Positions 1-7,570 are shown, numbered from the stretch's first letter. The stretch: 15,261 nucleotides of DNA from Calditrichota bacterium (GCA_024276455.1 JAJRXE010000454.1:1-15261), one strand, 5' to 3'. The notes: generated by a model from the sequence alone, not told the origin. A program made the numbers and translations.

Positions 1-53
1 CCTATCCGGTAAAGGTGGAAGAGGGAGACATTTTAATTCAAGTCGAAGAATAG
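1..53 (+). CDS. Rieske-type [2Fe-2S] ferredoxin, C-terminal end only
   Basis: Only the last 16 codons are in the window (reading frame begins at base 3, stop TAG at 51-53), giving YPVKVEEGDILIQVEE. This resembles the final beta strands of NirD-like Rieske ferredoxins, which often end in a Y-x-V-x-V-E-x-G-x-(I/V) pattern. Such genes commonly sit between sufD/sufC and sufS in SUF operons, and sufS follows here after 11 bases, which supports the call. The cluster-binding Cys/His motifs lie outside the window, so the identification rests on the tail and the context. It could instead be the end of another small SUF-associated protein. Confidence 0.55.
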   Translation, partial: YPVKVEEGDILIQVEE

Positions 54-64
54 GAGTGTTTAAA

Positions 65-1348
65 ATGTCAGATGTTTCAATAGAAAAGGAGTTAATGGAC
101 GCAACGAAAATTCTGGATGTGGCTTCCCTGCGCCAGGATTTTCCTATTTTGGCGGAAGAATTCGGGGAAGGGGAAAAGAAACGGCGTTTGATTTATTTCG
201 ACAATGGTGCCACCACTCAGAAACCCCGTCAGGTGATTGACGCCCTGGTAAATTATTACCAGCACCAGAATGCCAATGTTCATCGAGCCATTCATACCCT
301 GGGGGAACGAGCAACTCTGGCCTACGAAGAAAGCCGAAAAAAAATTGCCCGTTTCATCAATGCGCCTTCGGAGAGGGAAGTGATTTTCACGCGGGGAACC
401 ACAGAGGCGATTAATCTGGTCGCCCATGCCTGGGGCCGTAAGCACATCCGTAGCGGAGACGAAATTTTATTGAGCGAAATGGAACACCACAGTAACTTGA
501 TTCCCTGGCAACTTCTAGCGCAGGAAAAAGGGGCCAGGCTTCGGTTCATCCCTTTTAAAGAAGACGGCAGTCTGGATTTCGACCGCTTCGAAGATTTGTT
601 GAATGAACGCACCCGTCTGGTAGCGCTGGTACACATGTCCAATGTGTTTGGAACCATCAATCCGGTAATGGGAATCATTGAAAAGGCGCACGCTCAGGGC
701 GTGCCGGTATTGTTGGATGGTGCCCAGAGTGTGCCTCATTTGCCCATCGACGTCCAGAAGCTGGATTGCGATTTCCTGGCCTTTTCGGGACATAAGATGT
801 GTGGCCCCACCGGCATCGGTGTGCTTTACGGTAAAGCCGAACTGCTGGAAGAGATGAATCCTTACCAGGGCGGGGGAGAGATGATTAGCGCGGTGTGGTT
901 AGATCACGCCACCTGGAACGATATTCCTCACAAGTTTGAGGCAGGAACCCCCAATATTGCCGGCGCCATTGGATTGGGGGTGGCGGTGGATTATTTAACA
1001 CGGGTGGGGATGAACAAAATTACCCGTTACGAGCAAAAATTAACCACCTACGCCTTAAAACGCATGCGGTAAGTCAAAGGAATGCGAATTTTTGGGGAAG
1101 CCCCGGAACGCGGGGGAGTGATTTCCTTCTATCTGGGAAATATTCATCCCCACGATATGGCTCAGTTTCTGGATAACGCCGGTATTGCCGTGCGAGCCGG
1201 TCACCATTGCGCCCAGCCGGTCATGCGAAAGTTGAATGTTCCGGCCACCACCCGGGCCAGTTTTTACTTCTACAACACGTTTGAGGAAATCGACCGTTTC
1301 ATCGAGCAACTGGATAAAGCAAGGGAGTTTTTCGGCGATGGCATTTGA
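65..1348 (+). pseudogene. sufS: Cysteine desulfurase SufS, interrupted by an in-frame stop codon
   Basis: SufS is a PLP enzyme that removes sulfur from cysteine and holds it as a persulfide for Fe-S cluster assembly. The frame is that of a normal class V aminotransferase (DNGATTQKP near the start, SEMEHHSN, LLDGAQSVPH, and SGHK with the PLP lysine at 794-796). It reaches TAA at 1070-1072 and then continues in the same frame through ERGGVISF and RAGHHCAQP, with the catalytic Cys at 1208-1210, to TGA at 1346-1348. Ignoring the TAA, the length (about 427 codons) and alignment are normal. In comparable SufS proteins the stop position is usually Glu, so a single GAA-to-TAA change explains it. I chose ATG 65 over GTG 56 because AGGAG at 52-56 is 8 bases upstream of it. 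The first fragment lacks the active-site Cys. The second (ATG 1082) has AAAGGA directly abutting the start, too close to work well. A sequencing or assembly error, a real recent mutation, or rare readthrough all remain possible. Confidence 0.85.
1070..1072 (+). other. Premature TAA inside sufS
   Basis: The TAA lies between ALKRMR and VKGMRIFG in an otherwise open and well-conserved frame. No base is gained or lost: the frame before and after is the same, so this is a nonsense substitution rather than a frameshift. TAA rules out selenocysteine (TGA) as the explanation. Confidence 0.9.
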
Positions 1349-1778
1349 GGATTTGTACCAGGAAATCATTTTAGATCATTATAAAAATCCCCGTAATTTT
1401 GGCGAGGGCTCACCCACTTGCTCGGCCGTAGAACTGGACAATCCGGTTTGCGGCGATCACATTAAATTAATGCTGCATGTGAATGAAGAAGGTATTGTGG
1501 ACGAAGTCCAGTTTACCGGAAGCGGATGCGCTATCAGCATGGCCTCGGCGTCCATGATGACCGAAGCCATTAAGGGAAAAAAAGTGGTAGAGGTGAAAGC
1601 CATTGCCGCGAAGGTCATTAAAACCCTTCGGGGGGAAGAACCGCCGAAAATTCTGGAGAATTTTGGGGATGTGGCCGCCCTCCAGGGGGTGATTAAATTT
1701 CCCATTCGGGTGAAATGCGCCACACTTTCCTGGCACGCTCTGGAAGATGCCCTGGCAAAGATCGAACGAAAAAAATAA
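1338..1778 (+). CDS. sufU: SufU, zinc-dependent sulfurtransferase / Fe-S scaffold-like protein
   Basis: SufU accepts persulfide sulfur from SufS and passes it to the SufBCD scaffold. The 146-residue protein has the family's metal and sulfur ligands: Cys38 and Asp40 in NPVCGD, Cys64 in GSGCAIS, and Cys127 in RVKCATLSW. The 63-residue distance between the second and third cysteines marks SufU rather than IscU, which has a shorter interval there. I chose ATG 1338 because AGGGAG at 1322-1327 precedes it by 10 bases and the protein then begins with the typical LYQEIILDHYKNPRN region. The open frame extends further upstream, but that part overlaps sufS and resembles nothing. The gene overlaps the sufS end by 11 bases, so the two are likely coupled. 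It is intact although sufS is broken, which argues against long-standing decay of the operon. Confidence 0.95.
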   Translation: MAFEDLYQEIILDHYKNPRNFGEGSPTCSAVELDNPVCGDHIKLMLHVNEEGIVDEVQFTGSGCAISMASASMMTEAIKGKKVVEVKAIAAKVIKTLRGEEPPKILENFGDVAALQGVIKFPIRVKCATLSWHALEDALAKIERKK

Positions 1779-1802
1779 AACCCCGCCACTTCTGACGGGG
1801 TT
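1769..1802. terminator. Bidirectional intrinsic terminator between converging operons
   Basis: A 7-bp stem AACCCCG (1779-1785) / CGGGGTT (1796-1802) encloses a 10-base loop. Read on the minus strand, the stem is followed by TTTT, A and seven T (1780-1769), a strong intrinsic terminator for the operon ending at 1826. Read on the plus strand, it is followed only by TTCTCTTC, so it is probably a weak terminator for suf. It starts immediately after the sufU stop. Confidence 0.8.
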
Positions 1803-1825
1803 CTCTTCAAAGGGGTCTCACCGTT

Positions 1826-2356
1826 TTATTGTGAAGATTCGGGGCACTCACCCAGAATTTTTATGACATCTTCTAAAAGCCTTTCGAACATTTCCAGTGT
1901 TAACTGCGAGGTAATTTTTTCGTACCGTTTTTTCGTCCGGGAATATTCGTAGCGTTGTAAATGAAAACGAATACCTTCGTCCAGCACAATCTCGTAGTAA
2001 AATTTGGAGTCGTCCTTTTTGTAGGGTGGATAGCTGCGCAACTGGGCGCGCTTGTTCATGGTGTCTAGCTCAATGAGGCGAAAGTCTTCTAACAGATAGG
2101 TGATGGTTTTCTGAATAAGTTCTGCCTGTTTTTCCAGCGTGCGATTAATTAGTTCCACATCCAGAATCGGGGTTTCCTTCTTAATGGAGATGTAATCGAA
2201 GACAATCCCGTATTTGTCGATATCTTTAAATTTAATTTGAATCTGGCAATTGTCCAGTTTTGTCTGGTACAACAGGAATTTCTCTTTGCTTTTCTGCTCC
2301 GGAATTTTTTCTTTCAGTTCATACAATTCTTTAATAATTTGTTGACCCAATTTCAT
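1826..2356 (-). CDS. Unrecognised 176-residue protein, last gene of the prkA operon
   Basis: I do not recognise this protein. It is strongly charged (many Lys, Glu and Arg), with no signal peptide or membrane segment, so it is probably cytosolic. The N-terminal part (about 1-32) looks helical. A second helical stretch (about 66-92) leads into RLIELDTMNKRAQLRS. A region that looks like beta strands (about 103-150) contains SYPPYKKDD and repeated aromatic and charged residues, and the tail from about 151 is again helical. It has only two cysteines (37 and 171) and no obvious catalytic motif. The start is well supported: AAAGGGGGTG at 2373-2364 lies about 7 bases before ATG 2356. It begins 29 bases after the spoVR stop with no terminator between, and a strong terminator follows it, so it is very likely the fourth gene of the prkA-yhbH-spoVR transcript. 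It may be a partner or regulator of that module (inference). Confidence 0.85.
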   Translation of the reverse strand: MKLGQQIIKELYELKEKIPEQKSKEKFLLYQTKLDNCQIQIKFKDIDKYGIVFDYISIKKETPILDVELINRTLEKQAELIQKTITYLLEDFRLIELDTMNKRAQLRSYPPYKKDDSKFYYEIVLDEGIRFHLQRYEYSRTKKRYEKITSQLTLEMFERLLEDVIKILGECPESSQ

Positions 2357-2385
2357 AAAAATACACCCCCTTTGAAGATTGTCGG

Positions 2386-3864
2386 TTAAGAAAGCGATCT
2401 TTGACTGAAATCCTTTCCGTCAAAACTTAGTAAGACGGGTTTTTCTTCTAAAACGGTTTGTATGTGCACCGGACGTTTCCAGAGGCTGTGGAGATTTTTT
2501 AACGTATCGGCGGCATAGCTGGAATCCAATTCCACACCTTCGAAAGTGTGCTCTAAATACAATTCGCCCCGGTTCAAATAATTGGCTTCCACCACCGAAA
2601 TGATCGGATGTCCCAGATTGGTCAGACTCTGGAGAAAACGTTGTTTTACCATTTTAAACTCTCGCGACTCAATCTCGTACCGCTTATTCTTCTTATTATA
2701 TGCAAAAGAGAACAGTTTATGTTCCCGGCAAAAATCTTCCGTTAAAAATGTGTCAATAAAGGTGACATCGTTGTAGATTTTCCGCACTTCAAAAATCTTT
2801 TGGCGCCCGAGTCCTAACTTTTTGTCCCAGTTTAGTTTTGCGCGCAGGTCGTCGCATTCTTCCCACTCTTTCCCGAATTTTCCCTTGTTCCAGCGGTCCT
2901 CGATGTCCTTGTACAGCAGATACCCAATCCGGTAAGGATTCAGCCGGCCCGGGTGATTAGCCACCGTGCCGGAATGATGGTAAGCGTAATCCACAATTTC
3001 CCGCGGTTCCAGCACTTTCTGAGTCATAATGGTGGAGTGCCAGTAGGTGGCCCACCCTTCATTCATGATCTTGGTCATTCCCTGCGGAGCAAAATAGTAG
3101 GCTTCTTCCCGGATAATGCCCAATACGTCCCGCTGCCAATTTTCCAGTGGGGCATGTTGAATCAGAAAGTAGAGCACGTCACGCTCCGGATGGTCCGGAA
3201 ATCGCTGGCTCCGTTGGGATTTCTCTTTTAATTTCTGGCGTTGTTGTTCAATAAATTCCGGTGGATTAATGTATTTTTCCATGTATTTTTTACTTTGCAG
3301 ACGTTTTACCCGGAGTTTGGGGGAGGTTTCCTGTTCCTTTGCAGCACCATTGGGCCGTTTGATGTAGGGCGAATGGTAGTCAATTAAATTCTCCAGCGAG
3401 AGGCAGGTATCAATGAAATTTTCGACGGTTTCCAGACCGTAATGGTCGATGTAGCGGTGCACCCGCGCGGCATGATTGGCCATTTCGTCGATCATCTTGC
3501 GATTGGTGTGAGCAAACGTGTAGTTGTTCTTGAAAAAATCGCAGTGAGCGTACACGTGAGCCATGACCATTTTCTGATCCACCAGCGAATTAGCTCCCAT
3601 CAAATAGGCGTAGCAGGGATTGGTATTCAGCACCATTTCGTAGATTTTCTGTAAACCGTAGCGGTAACCTTTGGAGAGCTGATCGTATTCCATTCCGAAG
3701 CGCCAGTGCGGGTACCGAATCGGAAATCCCCCGTAGGCCGCCAGGCGATTCATGGTGTCATAATCCACCACTTCAAAAATAACCGGGAAAAAGTCTAACC
3801 CGTAAGCTCGGGCGTGTTTTTCGATGTCTTGCTGGATTTCGAAAAGTTCTTTTTGTGCAATCAT
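2386..3864 (-). CDS. spoVR: SpoVR family protein
   Basis: This belongs to the SpoVR/YcgB family, involved in spore cortex formation in Bacillus and linked to stress in non-sporulating bacteria; the biochemical activity is not settled. The length of 492 residues is close to the known family members. Family hallmarks are visible: an N-terminal region with GFPIRYPHWRFGMEYDQL (about 46-63), NPCYAYLMGAN (82-92), HVYAHCDFFKNN (103-114) and NEGWATYWH (268-276), whose conserved His and Glu suggest a metal or catalytic site. The C-terminal quarter has the conserved NLGHPIISVVEANYLNRGELYLEHTFEG block. The ATG overlaps the yhbH stop by four bases (ATGA), so translation is probably coupled; AAAGGA stands just ahead of the start. 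There are no membrane segments. The presence of SpoVR does not itself mean that the organism makes spores. Confidence 0.95.
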   Translation of the reverse strand: MIAQKELFEIQQDIEKHARAYGLDFFPVIFEVVDYDTMNRLAAYGGFPIRYPHWRFGMEYDQLSKGYRYGLQKIYEMVLNTNPCYAYLMGANSLVDQKMVMAHVYAHCDFFKNNYTFAHTNRKMIDEMANHAARVHRYIDHYGLETVENFIDTCLSLENLIDYHSPYIKRPNGAAKEQETSPKLRVKRLQSKKYMEKYINPPEFIEQQRQKLKEKSQRSQRFPDHPERDVLYFLIQHAPLENWQRDVLGIIREEAYYFAPQGMTKIMNEGWATYWHSTIMTQKVLEPREIVDYAYHHSGTVANHPGRLNPYRIGYLLYKDIEDRWNKGKFGKEWEECDDLRAKLNWDKKLGLGRQKIFEVRKIYNDVTFIDTFLTEDFCREHKLFSFAYNKKNKRYEIESREFKMVKQRFLQSLTNLGHPIISVVEANYLNRGELYLEHTFEGVELDSSYAADTLKNLHSLWKRPVHIQTVLEEKPVLLSFDGKDFSQRSLS

Positions 3865-4967
3865 TTTCCTTTCCCCAAAAATTCTTTAATGGATTGGTAA
3901 ATGGCGTCTTTGTCGGGAATGTGGGAAAGAACCAATTTGTCCGAATAACTCAGCGATTCGAATAATACATCGAAAAATTGACCACTCCCGTAAGCGCTTT
4001 CCACCTGGCCGTAGCCGAACAGATTGATTTTGGGGAGCAGGCTGTCTTCCAGAATTTCCACGCAGAGTTCGTTGTCTTCCCGCGACCAGTTGTCCCCATC
4101 GGAGAAATGAAAAGCGTAAATGTTCCATTCTTCGGGAGAATAATCTTTTTCAATGATCTGGGTGCACAGCTTGTAAGCGGAAGAAATCACCGTACCGCCG
4201 TTCTCCTGCACGGTAAAGAAAGTTTCCCGATCCACTTCCTGAGCCGCCGCGTCGTGAATAATGTAACGGGTTTCCAGTCCCTTGTACTGGGAACGTAGCC
4301 AGGTGTCAATCCAGAACGTTTCCAGACGTACGATTTCCTTCTGTTCGTCCCACATGGAACCGGACACGTCCATCATGTAAATAATAACGGCATTGGTCTC
4401 CGGAATGGTGGATGTTTTCCAGGAGCGGTAACGGTAATCGTCCCGAATGGGAATGACCCGGGGTTTTTTAATATCGAACGTCCCGGAGGTCACCTGCCGT
4501 TTCAAAGCTTCCCGAAAGGTGCGTTTGAAATGTCGCAGCGATTCCGGTCCGGTGCGACGGATGCCGGTATAGCGGTCTTTCTGGGTGACAATCTGCTTCT
4601 TGCCCCGCGGTTCGATGTTGGGAAGCTCCAGCTCCTCGCCCAGAATTTCGGCCAGTTCTTCCAGGGTCAGTTCCACCTCTTTAATGTGATGTCCGGGCTG
4701 GTTTCCGGCTTCGCCCTGTCCGGATTCGCCTTCGCCGCCGCCAATGGGGGTGCCGGGCTCGCCTTCACCCTGTCCGGCACCTCCGTTTCCATTGTTTCCG
4801 AAGCGGAATCGGGGGATGTCCACCTGGGGAAGGGGAATGCTCACCAGATCTTTCCCCTTCTTTCCAATCATCCCGGAATTGGAAATGTACTTCCGCAAAT
4901 TCTGCTTTATCTTTCCCTTGATGATTTGCCGGAAACGGTTGTAATCGTGCTCCATGTTCATAATCAT
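3861..4967 (-). CDS. yhbH: YhbH/YeaH family protein (DUF444), von Willebrand A-like
   Basis: This 368-residue protein matches the YhbH (Bacillus) and YeaH (E. coli) family, found with PrkA and SpoVR. It starts with a basic region, RFRQIIKGKIKQNLRKYIS, followed by IPLPQVDIPRFRFG and a long Gly/Glu-rich flexible linker (about 76-113), as is usual for the family. The C-terminal half has a metal-ion-dependent adhesion-like motif, DVSGSM (Asp200, Ser202, Ser204), within IIYMMDVSGSMWDEQ, typical of VWA folds, and later FHFSDGDNW. ATG 4967 was chosen because GGAGG at 4978-4974 is 6 bases upstream; the Met codons at positions 3 and 5 are less well spaced. The gene sits 14 bases after prkA and overlaps spoVR by 4. 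In the family it is presumed to act with the kinase as adaptor or substrate (inference). Confidence 0.95.
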   Translation of the reverse strand: MIMNMEHDYNRFRQIIKGKIKQNLRKYISNSGMIGKKGKDLVSIPLPQVDIPRFRFGNNGNGGAGQGEGEPGTPIGGGEGESGQGEAGNQPGHHIKEVELTLEELAEILGEELELPNIEPRGKKQIVTQKDRYTGIRRTGPESLRHFKRTFREALKRQVTSGTFDIKKPRVIPIRDDYRYRSWKTSTIPETNAVIIYMMDVSGSMWDEQKEIVRLETFWIDTWLRSQYKGLETRYIIHDAAAQEVDRETFFTVQENGGTVISSAYKLCTQIIEKDYSPEEWNIYAFHFSDGDNWSREDNELCVEILEDSLLPKINLFGYGQVESAYGSGQFFDVLFESLSYSDKLVLSHIPDKDAIYQSIKEFLGKGK

Positions 4968-4981
4968 GATTCACCTCCGTC

Positions 4982-7039
4982 TCACTGCTGTAAGTCGCCC
5001 CGGGCATAAATACTGGCAACGTAGTTGAGTACGTCAGTAGCACAGGTCTCGCAGTACCCGTAATTCTTGATGAGCCGGCTCTTTACAATGTCAATTTTTT
5101 CCTGAGTGGCTTTGTCCACCACGGAAGAAACCAGAGTGGACAGTTTAATGGTGTCTTTCTGGTCCTCAAACAGCTTCAGTTCCAGCGCTTTGGCCAGGCG
5201 ATCGTTGCTGTTCCATTCGAACTTTTTACCTTCCAGGGCCAATGCACCAATGTAATTCATGATCTCCCGGCGGAAATCGTCTTTGCGGCTTTCGGGAATG
5301 TCGATTTTTTCCTCGATGGAGCGCATCAGTTTTTCGTTGGGAGCCTCGTCTTCGCCGGTGTATTTGTTTTTCACCTTTTCTTTCTGAACGTAAGCTTTGA
5401 CGTTGTCGATGTAGTTGGCAAACAGGCGTTTAATGGCGTCTTCGTCCGCACTGATGGCGCGCTGCACTTCGTTTTTCACGATCTCGGTGTACTCTTTCTT
5501 AACCTCGCTCAACAATTCACGGTAACGCTTTTTCTGTTCCTCATTGGTAATCAAACTATGATGATCCAGACCGCTTTCCAGTTCGTTGAGCACCATAAAG
5601 GGATTCACGCACGGCTCGTCGCTGTCCTTAACCAGGGCGTTGGAAATCTTATCCTGTACATAGCGGGGCGAAATACCGTCCAGACCTTCTCGCACGGCTT
5701 CCTTGCGCAATTCCCGCACATTGTCTTCGGTGTAGCCAGGAATCAGTTTCCCGTCGTACAATTTCAATTTCTGTACTAGGGTTAAATCCGCTTTTTTAGG
5801 CTCTTCCAGCCGGGTGAGTACCGCCCACATGGCAGCCATTTCCAGGGTGTGTGGTGCAATGTGTTTACCACGAACCTTTTTATTGTGGTAATCCTTTTTG
5901 TAAATTTTGATTTCTTCGGACCAGCGGGTGATGTAAGGAATGTCGATTTTTACCGTCCGGTCGCGCAGCGCTTCCATGAATTCGTTGTTTTGCAGTTTCT
6001 TGTACTCCGGCTCATTGGTGTGTCCAATGATGACCTCGTCGATGTCGGTCTGCGGAAATTTCTTGGGTTTGATTTTGTGTTCCTGGCTGGCACCCAAGAG
6101 GTCGTACAAAAAGGCCACATCCAGTTTCAGTACCTCAATGAATTCAATAATTCCCCGGTTGGCAATGTTGAATTCTCCGTCGAAGTTGAACGCCCGGGGA
6201 TCTGAATCGCTCCCGTATTCGGCAATCTTGCGGTAGTTGATGTCGCCGGTCAGCTCGGTGGAATCCTGATTTTTTTCGTCCTTGGGCTGGAACGTCCCAA
6301 TGCCCACGCGGTCCTGTTCCGACAGGAGCAGACGGTACACCCGCACGTGATCCAGCATTTTTGTCCAGTTGCCCTCGTATTTTTTCAATAATTCCCGGTA
6401 AATTTGCCGGCAAGTGGGACAGAGATCTCCCTCAACAACGTAATCCTGCGCTTTTTTCCCCAGCAAATCTTTCAAAAATTCCGGGCGGACTTCCGGTGGC
6501 ACCAGGTGAAGCGGTTCCTCGTGCATGGGACAGGCAATGTTTTCTACCGGCGATTCCGGATCGTTAAAATATTTGGGAATGTTCACCCATTCGTAAGAAT
6601 ACAAGGCGCCTTCTTCCGTTCGGGAATAGTATTCCAGTCCCTTCTTCAGCAAGCGCACAATGGTACTTTTGGAGCTACCCACCGGTCCGTGCAACAGGAT
6701 GACCCGCCGCTCGGTGCCGTAATGGTGGGCGGCCGATTTGATGATATTCATCAGCTTCATTAAATACACGTCCAGACCGAAAATGGCGTCTTTGCCGTTG
6801 TCGATGGGATCGTCGAAAAACTTGTAGTGGGTGATCTTTTTGCGCGAGTCTTCATACTCTTCCGTTCCGAAAGAAAGCACCATATCGTAAAGACGCTGAA
6901 AACTGGTGCGAATGACCCGGGGATTTTTTTTGACAATCTCCAGGTAATCCGGGAACGAGCCGCTCCAGCTGAGGGCGCGGAATTCCTCGTCGAAATACTT
7001 CTCCTGAACTTTGCTTAAGAATTGGGATGGGGATGACAT
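4982..7039 (-). CDS. prkA: PrkA family serine protein kinase / AAA+ protein
   Basis: PrkA (YeaG in E. coli) combines an N-terminal AAA domain with a C-terminal region described as kinase-like; protease activity has also been proposed for the Bacillus protein. Its roles lie in sporulation, nitrogen starvation and stress. The 685-residue product carries the Walker A sequence GPVGSSKST (Gly118-Thr126, Lys124) after RRVILLHG. A Cys/His-rich insertion has CPMH and then CPTC, possibly zinc-binding, and family blocks such as RAFNFDGEFNIANRGIIEFIEVLK and IIGHTNEPEYKK follow. The end has CETCATDVLNYVASIYARGD. I chose ATG 7039 rather than GTG 7048 because AGGAGG at 7053-7048 overlaps the GTG but is 8 bases from the ATG. 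It is the first gene of the minus-strand operon and is slightly longer than the B. subtilis and E. coli proteins. Confidence 0.96.
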   Translation of the reverse strand: MSSPSQFLSKVQEKYFDEEFRALSWSGSFPDYLEIVKKNPRVIRTSFQRLYDMVLSFGTEEYEDSRKKITHYKFFDDPIDNGKDAIFGLDVYLMKLMNIIKSAAHHYGTERRVILLHGPVGSSKSTIVRLLKKGLEYYSRTEEGALYSYEWVNIPKYFNDPESPVENIACPMHEEPLHLVPPEVRPEFLKDLLGKKAQDYVVEGDLCPTCRQIYRELLKKYEGNWTKMLDHVRVYRLLLSEQDRVGIGTFQPKDEKNQDSTELTGDINYRKIAEYGSDSDPRAFNFDGEFNIANRGIIEFIEVLKLDVAFLYDLLGASQEHKIKPKKFPQTDIDEVIIGHTNEPEYKKLQNNEFMEALRDRTVKIDIPYITRWSEEIKIYKKDYHNKKVRGKHIAPHTLEMAAMWAVLTRLEEPKKADLTLVQKLKLYDGKLIPGYTEDNVRELRKEAVREGLDGISPRYVQDKISNALVKDSDEPCVNPFMVLNELESGLDHHSLITNEEQKKRYRELLSEVKKEYTEIVKNEVQRAISADEDAIKRLFANYIDNVKAYVQKEKVKNKYTGEDEAPNEKLMRSIEEKIDIPESRKDDFRREIMNYIGALALEGKKFEWNSNDRLAKALELKLFEDQKDTIKLSTLVSSVVDKATQEKIDIVKSRLIKNYGYCETCATDVLNYVASIYARGDLQQ

Positions 7040-7053
7040 AGTAAACACCTCCT

Positions 7054-7067
7054 GGTTTTAATAAACC
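7054..7067 (-). promoter_or_regulatory. Small hairpin just upstream of the prkA ribosome binding site
   Basis: On the minus strand the sequence GGTTT-ATTA-AAACC can form a 5-bp stem with a 4-base loop. It ends next to the prkA Shine-Dalgarno sequence (AGGAGG at 7053-7048). It may influence access to that site, but the stem is weak and may be chance. Confidence 0.25.
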
Positions 7068-7087
7068 TTAATAGTTCGTTTTGTTGT

Positions 7088-7133
7088 CCTTAACCATACT
7101 TTCTTCCCTGAGACTCGTATGTAAGGGATTATA
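7088..7133 (-). promoter_or_regulatory. Candidate prkA promoter -10 element and overlapping inverted repeat
   Basis: Read on the minus strand, 7133-7128 is a perfect TATAAT, placing a start of transcription near 7121 and leaving a leader of about 80 bases before prkA. No convincing -35 is seen at the right distance (GAGTCT with 17-base spacing), so an activator or alternative sigma factor is possible. Immediately downstream lies an imperfect inverted repeat, CCTTA-(AC)-CATAC (7088-7099) against GTATG-TAAGG (7117-7126), 10 bp with a 2-base bulge. It might be an operator or leader hairpin. The call rests on motif matches only. Confidence 0.35.
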
Positions 7134-7486
7134 AAACGGCAGGAGGTAGAAGACTCGCGTGCGTGAGCGCTAATACTGCAATCGTTCGCGCTTCCGAAAA
7201 CACCGCATTCGTTAGTTACTTAAACGTGTTCATCGCTTCAGGGTTCCCTCTCGGTTAAAAATTATTTAAAGAACATCCTTGCACTACTATTATTATTCGA
7301 CATCAGAAAAATTTTATTTACAATTAAATTTTCGGTTTTTCAATTTTTTTAATGTGATGAATGCCAATTCGGAGGCATTTTTCTTATTAATAATCGCAAA
7401 GGGAACTAATTGGTTTGATTGGGGAAGTCCCTTCTTAAAAAATATTCCGCGTTTGCTGGGGCCAGGAAAAGGTTCGCACCGCTCCG

Positions 7487-7540
7487 AAAAAAATAATTTT
7501 TTATTTGCAAACAATAGTTAGGATTCCTAACTTATTATTA
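7487..7540 (+). promoter_or_regulatory. Candidate promoter region of the marR-sco-cta operon
   Basis: An AT tract at 7487-7503, including the palindrome AAAAAATAATTTTTT (7488-7502), looks like an UP element. It is followed by TTTGCAA (7504-7510). The -10 could be TATTAT at 7533-7538 (but 22 bases from TTGCAA). Alternatively, in a Bacteroidota-style reading, TTTG (7504-7507) is followed after 20 bases by TAACTTAT (7528-7535), a partial match to TAnnTTTG. Either way, the palindrome at 7516-7532 lies within the promoter. The exact elements are uncertain. Confidence 0.4.
7516..7532. promoter_or_regulatory. Perfect 17-bp palindrome, candidate operator of the MarR regulator
   Basis: AGTTAGGA-T-TCCTAACT is a perfect inverted repeat with 8-base arms and a single central base, 38 bases before the regulator's ATG. 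MarR dimers usually bind palindromes of about this size that overlap their own promoter, so autoregulation is the natural reading. It is too tight to be an RNA hairpin, which argues for a DNA-binding site. Confidence 0.6.
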
Positions 7541-7570
7541 GCGGTTGGCTGAAAAAGCATGGAGAGTGAG

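Larger units (their letters stand above)
7040..7570. other. Divergent intergenic region between prkA and the marR-sco-cta operon
   Basis: This is the only gene-free stretch over 300 bases. The half next to prkA (about 7130-7260) is of mixed composition with short GC-rich repeats such as CTCGCGTGCGTGAG. The half next to the regulator gene is very AT-rich. It holds both promoters. Two small open frames here (7279-7521 plus and 7314-7514 minus) begin with TTG, lack ribosome binding sites and read as low-complexity sequence, so I do not call them genes. I found no convincing small RNA or riboswitch. Confidence 0.7.

Noticed and set aside
1070..1072. Selenocysteine or programmed recoding at the sufS stop
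   Set aside because: Selenocysteine needs TGA. No hairpin or slippery sequence was seen near the TAA, and both flanks are in one frame, so recoding is not needed to explain it.
1236..1337. Upstream extension of the sufU frame
   Set aside because: It is the out-of-frame reading of the end of sufS. The SufU fold starts at ATG 1338, which has a properly spaced ribosome binding site.
1082..1348. The sufS C-terminal part as an independent 88-residue gene
   Set aside because: It is in the same frame as the upstream part and completes it exactly. AAAGGA abuts its ATG with no spacing, and the fragment alone lacks the PLP site.
4530..5009. A 159-codon plus-strand frame opposite yhbH
   Set aside because: It is a shadow of the Gly-rich yhbH linker and the gene junction, with no supporting start signal.
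7139..7172. AGGAGG-like sequence followed by GTG on the plus strand
   Set aside because: The frame after GTGCGTGAGCGC stops at once (TAA), so no peptide of note could be made.
7151..7200. GC-rich short repeats (CTCGCGTGCGTGAG, GCGC pairs) as a possible small RNA
   Set aside because: The possible stems are short or rely on wobble pairs, and no terminator follows. There is not enough to call an RNA gene.
7314..7514. Small minus-strand open frame in the intergenic region
   Set aside because: It has a TTG start, no ribosome binding site and low-complexity Lys/Phe/Asn content.
7279..7521. Small plus-strand open frame in the intergenic region
   Set aside because: It begins with TTG without a ribosome binding site, is rich in Phe/Asn/Tyr as expected from AT-rich noncoding DNA, and overlaps the promoter and palindrome of the marR gene.
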